A stretch of DNA of 64,000 bases from Styela clava (Eukaryota > Chordata > Ascidiacea > Stolidobranchia > Styelidae): NCBI RefSeq assembly GCF_964204865.1, contig NC_135261.1:13082001-13146000 (forward strand), read 5' to 3'. Position 1 is the first letter of the stretch, and every line of letters starts with the position of its first letter. The notes under the pieces are model-generated. The model saw nothing but the letters and a program-made list of their open reading frames with translations. It was not told the origin of the DNA and did not search any database. The position numbers were made by a program, and so were the translations under genes. Positions 47,534 to 59,643 of this stretch are shown one piece after another.

Positions 47534-47945
47534 CATGTAACCAACAAAAAAAATAGTTTAATTGTGTGACAGGAGTCGCGAGTGACCTCGAAAGGTCTTC
47601 AAGCAGCGACACCAACAACGCTGATTCTCATTAGCGAATAAATTTTATGTAATAACCACAAGCAGTTTACAACAAGAACAGCATAAAAAGCTACATCCAT
47701 TTTATAGAAGCTATCAAACGTATTTATTTTTAAGCAATGAAGTCACAAATTAACATCGTGAGCACGAAAACACAAAAAAATCAGGTATTTCTCACTTAGA
47801 AATTTACCGGAAAAGTCGAGAAAATTAAATGATGTACAATATGTACATAACATAGTGATCAGAAATATACAATTAGTCTTTTTTAGTTAATGTGGTTATG
47901 TATTTGAACAAAGGCAATATTATTTCTAGAAACAGGACTACAACA

Positions 47946-48520
47946 CTAACAAATGTCCGAAAAACAAAACAAATAAATGATACTTATTAAATCCACTGCA
48001 ATATCTAATTCACTTTCTTCTGAATTGTTTTTGAAATCCGCTATCTCGAAAATCGACTTTTCCTCTATATGTGTACTGTGATTTTTATAGTCAATACAAA
48101 AACAAAAATCTGTGCAGTATATGTTAATTTTGGCACACTTGCATAAATTATTTTGACTATTTTTCTTACACTTCCAGTTTGCCAACTCAAGAACTGATTT
48201 GAAGGCCACATGCTTCTTCAGTGAATGATTGTTGGGTGGAGAGTATAATCCGTATGTTTGCCAGTGGTAAATAGACGTGCCCTGGTATCATTTACATTCT
48301 TCAAATCCTCTTCATACAATGAACAAACAAATTCCTCAGCTTTATTTATTAATGCCTCGTTAACCTCAAAAGATCTTCATAGTTGAGGAAAAAATGAATT
48401 GAAAACCCCAATGAAGTCCTCAACATGAGTTTGATGGGCAGTTCCAATTGCAGAAAAGTGCTGAAGTATTTCAATATGAATAGCCCATCTAAGCTGTTTG
48501 CACCTATTATGATTCTTATA
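47946..48520 (-). pseudogene. Decayed mobile-element ORF
   Basis: Protein-like pieces occur in shifting frames: HNRCKQLRWAIHIEILQHF (about 48515-48450), then EDLKNVNDTRARLFTTGKHT (about 48330-48260), then HVAFKSVLELANWKCKKN (about 48210-48150), broken by stops and frame changes. Such strings resemble C-terminal parts of transposon-encoded animal proteins, but I cannot name the family. The position between facing arms A and B suggests it was the interior of one element. Confidence 0.4.
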
Positions 48521-49474
48521 TACCTTTACGCTTCAAGACTTCTTGTTTAATCAATTTTTTAGCACTGATAGCAGCAGGGATTAGAGAGCCTGCGTTCGGT
48601 CGGATTAGTGGAACATTGCCGTTTTCTTTTGTAGTACAGTATCTAAAATGAGGAAAAAAATCATATCTGGAACAGCATGAGTGTAAAAATACCACTAAAT
48701 ACTAACTAATACCTTGAATACATATGGCATTTTATCTGATGTACTCAATGAGCGTATATATGCTCATTGCATGTACTACAGTCCAGCAGTGTTTGCATAC
48801 TAGTACTAGACTATATCTACACTAAACTTTGATATATCAGAGTCTGAAATGCCCTCTGACAGTATGAGTATGGACTATAGACTATATTTTAAAACATCAA
48901 CTGTCTGTCTACAACTTGATTTCTCATCTCTCAATCGTTTCCAATGCTACTTTACTTTTCACTCCGGCATAACTTGTCATTGCTTCCCATGTTCTTGTCG
49001 ACTCTATGAATTTAGATTCAGACCAACCGACATATTTCTGTAATACACAACCGTGTATTACAGAAACAGCCATTAAATTTCTATTTCCAAATATGCTGTG
49101 GCCTATATAGTAGTAAAAGTCTGCTGAATAGTCAAGAAGAGTCATTAAATTAATCATAAACATTTCATTCAAGCCAGAAAATATCGTTGTTTGTGACATA
49201 TTATTCTAGGTCTAGCCTTCCTTGGAGTTACCGCACCGTACCTATTTAACAACGTCTTATGAGCTAGTGCTCAACGAAAATTGCTATTTTTGGTAAGGAT
49301 GTACAAGTGTTTAATATCTTACTTATACTTTTCAACACCTCCTTGGAATAATTGAACTAATAATAACTGAAAAAAAAAAACTATGCAAAGGCTACCGGTA
49401 CTCAACGCAAAAGCGAGCAGTAGTACATCTGATATTCATCCGACCCCGGGGGATCCACCTACAGCTGACTAATT

Positions 49475-50149
49475 TGATTGTTACGTCATGCAGAAGTCTG
49501 CTTTCATTGGCCCATGATACCGGAAAAGCAGAAAAAATAGGACAGATGGTAACACATATTTATTGTAGTAAAAGCGTCTTTTCTGTAAAACGTGCAACTT
49601 TTGGAAGTGGGAACAATGCAATATTTGTTACTAAATTTCTAAGGAACATTTTGAAATCTTTTTCAGGTAGTTACTTTATGTGCGCTACGAAACTGAAAGA
49701 TAAATCGCCTCGGCTCTCGGCCTATTAAGAGTGGTTTTGCGAGTTGGCGCCTGTGAAATGGGGTATGTGTTCCAAACCATCATTATGATTTATCGCATAC
49801 AACAATCTGTGTGTTAAAAGTACCAGTAAAGAATTTTAGCCCAGTCTATCACATCTATTTCTACACTAATTTTTTACTACTGCAATTAAATAAAACTCCT
49901 AAGAAGACAGAAGGGGCATTGAATTATCTGATTTATATTTAAATTTCCGAAACACAACTGAAAACTAACAAATAAAGTTGAAAAACGCGAAAACGAGGTA
50001 ATGTTTACGACCACGCCTGAAAATCTGCCTGAGTGAGAAAAGTGTCTGAGCGGAAGCGAAAAGGAAGCATTGTTACGTCACTTTTTGCATCGTGCTGATT
50101 GGCCAATGTCACGAAGTAAACAAGGATGTCGATGCTCGGGGAAAGGTCT
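49475..50149. repeat. Repeat island, arm B (inverted relative to arm A)
   Basis: Starts TTGATTGTTACGTCATGCAGAAG and ends GTCGATGCTCGGGGAAAGGTCT, the reverse complement of 46232-46995 with moderate divergence. The last 8 bases are the left copy of the target duplication of the palindrome element next to it. Confidence 0.75.
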
Positions 50150-51443
50150 ATGGTGGCCCATCGTTGTCACGCGTAAAATTGAAAATAAAAAATAAAATAA
50201 AAAACCGATAATAAAAAAAATTTTGTGAAAAAACATAAAAATAATTAAAAAAAAAATGAAAAAAAAAAATTAAAATTAAAAAAAAATAAATAAATGAAAA
50301 CGAAAAAAAAATGAAAAAAAAAAAAATTAAAAAAAAAAATTGAATAAAAAGAAAATAAAAAGGTTGACAACGATGGTCCGCCTCGTGGCCCATCGTTGTC
50401 ACGCGTTTTTATTTTTAGAAAATTTGCTTCTGCTTGGGACCAACGTTGTCAGGCATAATCCTACGCGCACAAATGTGTTCCCTGGGTTTCAAACTCACTA
50501 CTGATTTTCTTGAGCAATATTCAATATGAAAATGTTCTATAAATTCTCCATGCTACAAGTTCAACAAGAAGTAATATATTTATAATAATGATAAGAGAAT
50601 ATAGAATTGAATACGAAAATTCGGAAAATTTGTTTTTACGTGTATAAGGTAATTTGGAGAATGCTGCTTAACTACTCAGTTATCTGGACACTCGCGATGC
50701 CGGTACCGTACCGTCTTACCAAATACCGGTAGTCGGTTATAGTCGCTTTGCGTCTGACCGTACCGGTAGCCATACATTCACTCATCATCTCCCATTCTTT
50801 CACGAGTGATTGCATGGGTACCGGTACGGTCAGACGATACCGTACCGGCATCGCACGAGTGTCTGAGCAGTTAAGCAGCATTTTCCAATTAAATTACCTT
50901 CTACACGTAAAAACAAATTTTCGTATCCAATTCTATATTCTCTTATCCTTATTATAAATATATTGCTTGTGGTTGAACTTGTAGCATGGAGAATTTGTAG
51001 AACATTTTCATGTTAAATTTATTGGATATTGGTCATGAAAATCAGTAGTGAGTTAGAAACCCAGGAAACACATTTGTGCGTGTAGGATTAAGTCTGACAA
51101 CGTTGGTCCCAAGCAGCATCAAATTTTCTAAAAATAAAAACGCGTGACAACGATGGGCCACGAGGCGGACCATCGTTGTCAACCTTTTTATTTTCTTTTT
51201 ATCCAATTTTTTTTTTCAAATTTTTTTTTTTTTTTTAATTTTTTTTTTTAATTTCAATTTTTTATTTTAATTTTTCTTGTTTGTTTTATTTTTCAATTTT
51301 TTTTTTTAATTTAAATTTTTTTTTATTTCTTTTTTTTCAATTATTTTTATGTTTTTTCACAACTATTTTTTTATTTTCGCTTTTTCATTTTATTTTTTCA
51401 TTTTTTTTTTTAAATTTTACACGTGACAACGATGGGCCACCAT
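50150..51443. mobile_element. 1.3-kb palindromic (foldback) element
   Basis: The ends ATGGTGGCCCATCGTTGTCA and its complement are followed on each side by a long A-rich (left) or T-rich (right) stretch. Next come GACAACGATGG(T/G)CC(G/A)C...TCGTTGTCACGCG, then GGGACCAACGTTGTCAG, ACACATTTGTGCG, and an inner section with repeated TACCGGTAC words. The right half is the near-complete reverse complement of the left; the centre is at about 50797 with a spacer of about 20 bp. Flanks AAAGGTCT (50142-50149) and AAAGGTCC (51444-51451) look like an 8-bp target duplication. No transposase. ORFs inside are low-complexity artefacts. Confidence 0.85.
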
Positions 51444-51635
51444 AAAGGTCCATATTGTGTCCAATGGAGGAATTCAAGTATAGCAAATTCAATAAAATCA
51501 TCTACAAACATTACCCAGTATTCTTGTCTAATCAATTCTGTTCACCCCAAATTATTTTATAGATCGTTTTATCGACAAAATTAATCGATGTGCGAACGGC
51601 TACATAATTGACTTTTCTTCGACCCTTGACCTCGG

Positions 51636-52070
51636 AAATATTCATCCTATACTTTATCATTGCAAAATTTTCAGGGCTGATTTTCAGAATTTTTTAGAGA
51701 GTTGGCGTTCACAAACTGGCTCATATGTTCAAAACTATAGCTATAAGTAGCACTTATAAATACTGATAGATAATTTTAGGCTAGTCTATCGCAAAGTTAC
51801 CGATATCAATTTTTAAATATATATTGTAACGAAAATAGAGGTCCTCGGAATACATAATGACCATCAAGTTATTTGGTTAACACTATTTTTTAGGAACACA
51901 ACTAAAAACTGACGAGTAACACAAAAAACTACCAAAAGAGGCAATGTTTATTCACACTCGAATATCTGTCTGATCGGCGGCATGAATTCGATTTGTTACG
52001 TCGTTGTTACCTTATTGCTGATTTGTAATTGTTACGGAGATAAACAAGGAATTCGGTGCTCGGGAAAACA
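51636..52070. repeat. Repeat island, diverged copy C (same orientation as arm B)
   Basis: ATCCTATACTTTATCATTGCAAAATTTTCAGGGCTGATT...GAGAGTTGGCG...TAGGCTAGTCTATCGCA...AACACAACTAAAAACTGACGAGTAA...AGGCAATGTTTA...GATAAACAAGG...GGTGCTCGGGAAAACATC follows arm B module for module but is more diverged. Confidence 0.6.
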
Positions 52071-54026
52071 TCAAACAAAAATGCTGGTTCTCCCTAAAAT
52101 TAACGTAGCACTTGCTTCGACGACGGCTTTGACGACTTTATAGACGCCACAGAACGAAGACCGACCCAATACTTTTGTATAATTTGACACCAAATGTACA
52201 TTGTTTAGATATATTCTTGTTGTTGTGTTGAGTTTGGAAGAATAAACATGATTATAGTTCTATAAAATACGTTCAAAGATGTTTCGAAAGGCACGCAGAC
52301 CCCAGATCCCCAGTATTAACTATTCCGTGAATACTAATTTTTGTTTTTGATATCATTCCGCAAGACGGAAATATCACACCTTTAGATTTCAGACCAAATA
52401 TTTCGAATTCTTTTCTATTTATACCAAATTTCCCTTCATATCACAAGTTCAATTTCGCAATGTTTTCCACTTTTGACTAAAACAACGTGTTTGCATATGC
52501 GATTTTTCTCAAATTCCATGATGTTATTACTAGGAAGTTTATTGTTTGTATCTGATAAAATGCTCAAGACTTGTTTGCTGATTTTAACCGTTCTTGATTT
52601 ATCTGATTAATTATAGGGTCAATGTATGAGCTGTAGGCTACAATGTTTTACGATCACCCGCCAAGTATCTGATTTTTGTTTGTATTAATTGCAATGGTTG
52701 ATTGGTAGACTAATACAGCACTCTTGTCCTCGTCCGTTTTGTCAATTGCAAATAAACTGAACAGTATTTATTAGGCCTTAAAATTGGGTTATTCCCGTAT
52801 GTGTTGCATATACCAACAATTATTTATTTGTCTTCACAATCTGCTATCTGGTGAGGTTTAGCATAAAGAGCCGTACGAAAAAATCGGTTTCGAAAGCTCA
52901 AATTGGTTTGAACATCGTTTAGATAACGGCAAAGTAACAAATGGATTTAATATTCAGAAAAATACCACATAAAGTATCAAATCTATCCAGGGGGAGGAAT
53001 GCAGATCGCGCTGGGAATTCATATCATTCCTAACCTTGACCCGAACCCCAACTGGATAATTACTAATTTGTTAACGTAGCGGCATGTTTTCTCAAATCTC
53101 ACATTTTTAGATGAGTTTACTTTTGCACAAATGATTTTGAATCTATATGATTTGAGGCAAAAGAAATAGCACATTGCGCGTTATTCACTTGAAAATATGT
53201 TACGGCCACTACGGAGATCGAGTATATTTTAGCCCAAGTTTACTATTATTTCTAATTATGCAGCAATATTATTTATATTTTCATGTATTTAAACCTACGA
53301 TGACGTTTTCCAATTTTTTTTCAACGCCCGATATGACCTGCCTACTATTCGAAATAACAAAACAGAATGCTATAAATGCCTTTCACGCAGTACTACTTTA
53401 TCAACGGACAATACTAATTATTATCGGACGATTTCTGCAGGGTTGCCTTTTATTGTCCTAAAAAACTATATGAAATCAAAATTTGCCACAAATTTTTTTG
53501 TTACTATTGCCAAGCTAGCAGAAATGAAGCCCCAAAACACTCCGAAAGAGAATCTGCACCGAAAAGCAATTTTGGCAAATAGGTAGCATATTCACCAAAT
53601 ATGCAACCGTTTAAAAAAATATTAAAAATTATTGTGACAGTAAGTAGATATTTTTTAAAATATATTTGAGACAAATTACGGTAGCCTATACGGCAAAAGT
53701 TTAGATATAGGTGAAGGGAATGAAAAAACAAAAATATAAAATGCAATTACAGTACAAATAAGGAAAATGCACTAAGCGTGTTCACCAAGTAAAATCGCCA
53801 TCTCCCTATGCTTTGTTCCCAATGAAACTTGTTATATATATATATATACATACTGTAAAATATGAACATAAAATAATATATTGCAAAAAAAATAGTAACT
53901 AAAATTATAGAAACGGTAAGGTTGGATAAACTGAAATGAACTGTTATTTGATTTTGATAATTTTTTTACTATGTTAATTTACTCTACATCAATGTGTTTG
54001 AAACTACTGACTTCCTCCACGTATTG
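52071..54026. other. Gene-poor stretch
   Basis: No gene, repeat family or structural RNA was recognised. Open frames here are short and lack splice or codon support. A TA repeat lies at about 53835-53847. Confidence 0.3.
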
Positions 54027-57000
54027 TCACGTTGAATGCTGGGTATGATTTTGGTCATTAGTGCAGTATTGATTTTTATTTTTGGAACGGCCAAGTTTCA
54101 TCGCCAAACCTTTTCTCAACATTATCATCTCCTTTCTAACTCCACTAAGAAACAACGTATTTTCTTTGGCTCTCCTACAAAGATATGGCATTGTTTCTTC
54201 TACCGAACCGTACGGAAGAGACTTGTAAACTTCATAACCCATTTTACCTGAAAAAATGTTGATGCAATATATTGGCATTGTAATTATATGTGGCTTGAAG
54301 TCTTTTCCAGGTAAATTGTTCAAATCAGTGATATGTACAAATCCTTACACCACAAGTAGTTAGTCAAGTTCGCGTAGTCCCAGTTCGAATCCCCCCAACA
54401 CTGGTAAAACTTTATTTCTATCAAAATGTATACAAAATACAAATGTTTTTCAAAAATGGTAAAGATGGCATTTTCGATGTAATTAAAAAAACACGACATA
54501 TTCTTTCACTCATCACCTAATGACATAGTTTTACAATAGCCAAACATCTGATATAATTTAAGGAAAAAAAAAGTTTGCGAAAAGGCAACAAACATCTTAA
54601 TTTTGAGCCTACATATAAAAGTCTTGGTGGGGATATACTAGCCGCCATTCAAATAATCCTCTTTCTTTGAGAGCTTATAGAATATTATACACAGAAGGGT
54701 CGTGCGAGAGGCGGCGCGAGGCCACAACCCGGCCCGCCAAGCCATTAGTGCGGCCCTTGTCAACACTGGTTGCTAATGTATTTCGTTGCTTTTATAATTA
54801 TAATTTGTTGTGTACACGGGGAAACAAATTTTTTTATTTGGCCAAGCTATACATATACAATACATATACAATACCTACAATAGGTCGAAACGCAAATATT
54901 TAGGAAGATTTATTTTTATAAGAGTAATTTAAAAGGTTATATATACTCACTCAATGTAAAAGACATATAGTCAGCCATTCCATATAATTGGCCGAATCGA
55001 ATGTTTGAAACCGTCGCTGATTCACTCTCTTTGCGTTTTCGTCTTGCCAACAAATCCGCGACTAAACGAACACTGTCCTCGTTATGAGTCGCAAACATGA
55101 CTTGAACTTTTTTTTCGTCCATTTGGAAAATGTCTTGCACACAAGCATTGTAGCTTTAAAATGTGATCATATGCATGAAAAAAGGGATAACAGTCTGGGG
55201 AGCATCTCAAAGATGTTGCTTTCAAAGAGTTTTTTAAACACAATTACAAATGCCTTGTTAAGTATGTAATAAAAATTCAACAAGGGCTATTCTTGTTCAT
55301 AGTTTTAAAAAATAAAATGTGTTTATTTTTGCCTCACCCTGTAGTAACAGTGTAACATAAGATAACACTTTCAGTCCACAATCAACACCTAAATTACTAG
55401 GTTTTGTGTTTATTTCAGCGTTTATCAGATGATTCAGATGAAAACATTGTGCGCAATAAATTAGGCAATCCTATTACACAAATACCGTACATCAGAATCA
55501 AATGAAAAATCGATCAAATAAATAATTGTCCCCACGTTTCAGACTGATCTAAAACAATGTGCCCTAAAGTAGTATTGCGTTGCAATGAGCGGGCTTACGA
55601 AAAGTGAAACGCCGTTAAAATGTAACGCACGATAGAAAGGGTTAATGAACGAATGCTATTATTACAGGCCAATATTGTTAGCATCGTCGATTCGATTGTT
55701 TTCTTTGGCGTGACGTGTTTAAGGGAGTAAACATCGGTATTGCGCCGGTTACGTACGGATAAAAAGGTAAATCGCACGGAAAGTTACTTACCCGAGTCAT
55801 AACCTCAGTAACTACGATATGGTTTCCAAAGATTATTTATCAAACATGATGAGTGATCATCGCATAACAGGGCGTTTTCGCACTGTCCACACAGTTCCGG
55901 ACTAGAACAAATAATACCGTCGGGATCGCCATCAACTTTTTCCCACGGAATATCTTAGAATATAAACTAATTAACGTGATGCATCAGTATTTTATTGTAC
56001 AAAAATGAATTTTACTCCTTGGAATTTAATTGCAGATCTTGCAATTTTTCTTCCGGTGATATCTTAAAAATAATCTGAGTGGTAGCACTGCGATAGAGCG
56101 AGGTCGGCGTTGCACAGCTCAAATTTTGCGTGCGCCGTTGCGTGGGAATATCCTATTCCGAACTAGACGACATAACAAAATATCGAACGGCCACAGTTGC
56201 AAGTTTTACTCTCTTTCTAAACTAAGATAAACCGAAATTGAAATAAAAACTATCAGATACAAAGCTAAACAAAACGTTTTAACTTATCATTTTTATTATG
56301 TGGAGTCGTAGGTACGTAGACGTCAAATGTCGTCATAGTTAAATGAACATAAATGAAAAATAACACCAAATGCTCACAGTCGGTGACCTGGTTCAATATT
56401 TAAAAAGTATTGTTTAAAATCATAAGTAAATTTATATACTTGTCATTTGTTGCTTCCAAATTGTCGCATAGACATAATGGGTGTCTTCCAAATCGTAATG
56501 TCTGAAGTTTAGAGTTTTATTGAAGTCTCGGGATAAATATAATTGAATATAATGACAGTTGAATATAATTACATATATCGAACTTTAATTTCTTGCTTAT
56601 AATGAAACTATAACGAAATGTATCCAATTTATACCTTTAAATATCCTTGATATGTTGTATAAACTCGGGCATGTGTTTTGTTGTACGCCTTCATAAATCC
56701 GATACTGATATAATGAATCGCAGGATTCACCCAAGTGTATTCTGCGTCAGTTAAAATCGTGACATCATTTTCGTTTGCTTTGTTTACAATACGAAGCAGA
56801 CGATGCAATCCGGAAGCCAATTCAGTAACTTGCTGTTTTGTCAGTAAGGGTAATATTTCTGACTGAAATTGGAAATACAAGTTACGTAACCGAATGGTAC
56901 AAACATACACAAATCCCAAGCATTGTCCAACGAGTTATTATTACATTTTTGTTTTTAAACTGATTCAAATACTATGTGCGTAGTTAATAAATTTTGCCTT

Positions 57001-59643
57001 GTTGTAGGGAATACGCCATACCAATTCAATCTTCGGGGCGCCATTTTCAATCCCAGTCGCTAGTTGAGTTGTTGTCAATTGTGAATTCGTTTTCAGTTTG
57101 GATGATAATATTTCCTGGAAATTTTACAAAATACATTATTATTAAAATTATCGCTACACTCGGAATATAAAAATGGAGACTTTCATGAGAATTCCCCAGC
57201 TGTTTCTCACGATAGTGTAGACTGAAATTGTCTAAGAATTGTGTCAACAGCTATCTCTTAAAATCGTCGAAAGCTAATATATTTATGCTAAATGATCTTT
57301 ATTAACATTGCTCTGAGCAAACGTATGTAAAAAAGCTTGCAATTTGTTGGACACCATGTAGGCGCAAAGTTTTTATATGTCAATACAGAAGTGCTTGATA
57401 AATTTCGTCCTAATTTTGAGATCTGTGTTACATATATGAATGTTTTTCGAGTCCAAGGCCTGAAGAATTCGCGAATATGTTTGCCTTCAATTTGGTTCCA
57501 TTACATTTGAACCCAGCACGTACATTTGATTACACGACGATTGCACCTGCATACTATTGCACCTATGATTTTTTTTGTTTTAAGGATATTTGAACCCATA
57601 CTAACCCTAACCCATGGGTTTCAGCACCCGCATATAGATTGAACCCGCGGATATAACCCTTGGTTCAAATGTACGTGGGTTCAAATGTACGGTCACCTTC
57701 AATTTGTATACAGGCCCAGATGTAATTTTTATAAATGAACAGGACAATTTAATTACTTCTGAACAATGTCGCATATCAGCAGGCAACTTAAAATTTATTT
57801 ACGTTCTCTAGCACCAAAAGTATTCCTCTCAAAGGTCGCACAGGAAATATACATAAATACACTTGCAAATATTATGCGTCAACAAACGATACAATTGGTG
57901 TGTTTAAATGACAGTTTTGTTAACCTTCTATGGCCAATATGTTATGATAAAGGATGCTGGCATGGACCTTATGTACAAACTTTTACTCCCGCCCATTGAG
58001 CAAGAACTAATTAAAGTTACATATTTAATTAAGAAGTCAAGTTTATCTCAGACAAACGATGTGGTTTTATAATGTATACATGAATGATGAAACCTACCAA
58101 AAGATCAAAATTAAACAGAGCTGTTAACTTAAGTTGCATCATACAAGGCTTATCGGAACGTCTGGTACTGCTAGCCACGTCGATGCAATGAAGAACTTTA
58201 GATGTGTTGTGTTCGTACAATTCATCTCTGTCAATAATTAAACAGCAAGTTCACGTAAGCATTAAATAAATAGTGCACAAACCCCATAGAACAACGCTTA
58301 GATAAAAAGAACAAAATATCAGTATCATTCATATGATGCATCTATAAAACCGATTTTAAAGTTTGAATAATATTGTGCTACAGTAGTCAAACTAAATAAG
58401 CAATCTTAAATCATTTGTGGAACTTATTTACATCTTCACATGAAAAAAAAAGTGAAGTTTTTTTTTATTTAGGGGACGTTCAGGTTCATTTTAAAAAATA
58501 ATATTTAGCTAAGAAATAATAAACCCGTGTTCACTTCGCGATGAAATGACGCCATAATAGTCGGTACTCTCGAAGTATGTGAACCAAGATGGCGGACACC
58601 GGAACGTAGTATATGTACCAGGTTAGGCCATAATTTTATTCCAATTTTTTTTATTTTAGTTCTATTACAAGTTCGGGGACTAGCCAAGTGACTCCCGTAG
58701 TATTTGTACCTGAAATTGTGGCCTAACCCCACCTGGTACACATACTACGTTTCCGTGTCCGCCATCTTAGTTCACATACTTCGGGAGTACCGAAGATTCT
58801 TGATGGGTGAAATTTTATCATAATCCGTCGTATGCTACGCCGAAGAAAGTTTTTGTCTAACAAGTGGATGATGACCAATATAAATAGTACCCGATTAGTT
58901 CACTGCCAGCAATTTGGTCTTCGATTGTAACGGCTAGCATCGGAAGAACATCGCACTGTTCGAGTTTAGTTATAGTTTGGTTAATTTCTTCAAGATTATT
59001 TCCCGAGACAAATTGACCATAGAACGTCATGCGCATAACCTTAGAAAAAATCTTCTTTCCCATATATTTCCGAGCAACTTCAAGAATCTAAATAATGATG
59101 CAGTAAAATAAACTGACATTCAATCGGATTGTCATTAAAATATACTATTGATTTTTATCCCCAAGGTATGATTTGTCTACGGCAGAGATTACCAACCTCG
59201 CGAGGCATTCACTCCACTTAAATCCGTCAGTACGCTCCATAAACTTGAAAACATTATTTGTTAACGATCCTAAATTTACCTCGTTATTTTACAGAGTTGT
59301 GAACTGATTAAAAAACGGTTGATACCTTTGGCGCATTTTCGGCTAGTCTTGGAAGAGAGCAGATCGTGAGAACGAGAATTGATCTCATCATTTCATAAGT
59401 CGTCATATTGCCAAAGCTAACGTTTTCTGGTGCAAAAATATTTTTCGAGATATTCTTCAGATTTATTGCATCAACTTGGTCAATTTGTTTCAATGATTCG
59501 TGCGTAACAATATTCGAGGTGTTGATCGTACTTGTTCGATTTATAGGACGCGATCCTATCTTCCGTTCAATTTTCTTTTGCCGCGAACTTGCTGCTTTCC
59601 GGCAGACGCGTTCCGCATGATTTATCTTGAATAATCGATGCAT
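54027..59643 (-). CDS. PRODH2: PRODH2-like proline/hydroxyproline dehydrogenase lacking one core exon
   Basis: Eight exons in coding order: 59326-59643, 58891-59087, 58098-58227, 57022-57114, 56635-56862, 56440-56501, 54951-55153, 54027-54247; phases fit throughout, giving 483 aa. The family is a mitochondrial F(A)D-dependent dehydrogenase; PRODH2 oxidises hydroxyproline. Evidence in order: basic N-terminus from the ATG at 59643; TTYEMMRSILVLTICSLPRL; MRMTFYGQFVSGNNLEEI; VLHCIDVAS; MQLKLTALFNF; LTDAEYTWVNPAIHY; YTTYQGYLK; LEATND(N)YNACVQDIF; VMFATHNEDSVRLVADLL; RFGQLYGMADYMSFTL; GYEVYKSLPYGSVEETMPYL. These favour PRODH2 over PRODH (AEYT, VYKSxPYGS). Between YLK and the LEATN exon the family has about 37 more residues with the KLVRGAY strand; the 134-bp intron there does not contain them. 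So the gene is either mis-assembled, recently damaged, or altered in function. Confidence 0.88.
57485..57710. mobile_element. Short inverted-repeat element with GAACCCA/TGTACATTTGA motifs
   Basis: The left part has TTCCATTACATTTGAACCCAGCACGTACATTTGA; the right part has GGTTCAAATGTACGTGGGTTCAAATGTACGGTCAC, roughly its complement. Between them are ATTGCACCTGCATACTATTGCACC and TTGAACCC repeats. It lies in the PRODH2-like intron between exons 3 and 4. Boundaries are approximate. Confidence 0.5.
58563..58791. mobile_element. GGTGCTCC-type MITE, about 229 bp
   Basis: GGTACTCTCGAAGTATGTGA...AAGATGGCGGACACCGGAACG at the left and the complement at the right end, CTTCGGGAGTACC. The interior matches the copy at 14904 (GGTTAGGCCATAATTTTA, GACTAGCCAAG). 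Flanking octamers do not match, so the target duplication has decayed. It lies in an intron of the PRODH2-like gene. Confidence 0.75.

Noticed and set aside
48924..49199. 91-codon minus-strand open frame in the repeat island
   Set aside because: No domain, no splice support, and only weak protein character; probably chance or part of a decayed element.
50148..50402. Phe-rich open frame
   Set aside because: It is the translated A/T-rich arm of the palindrome element.
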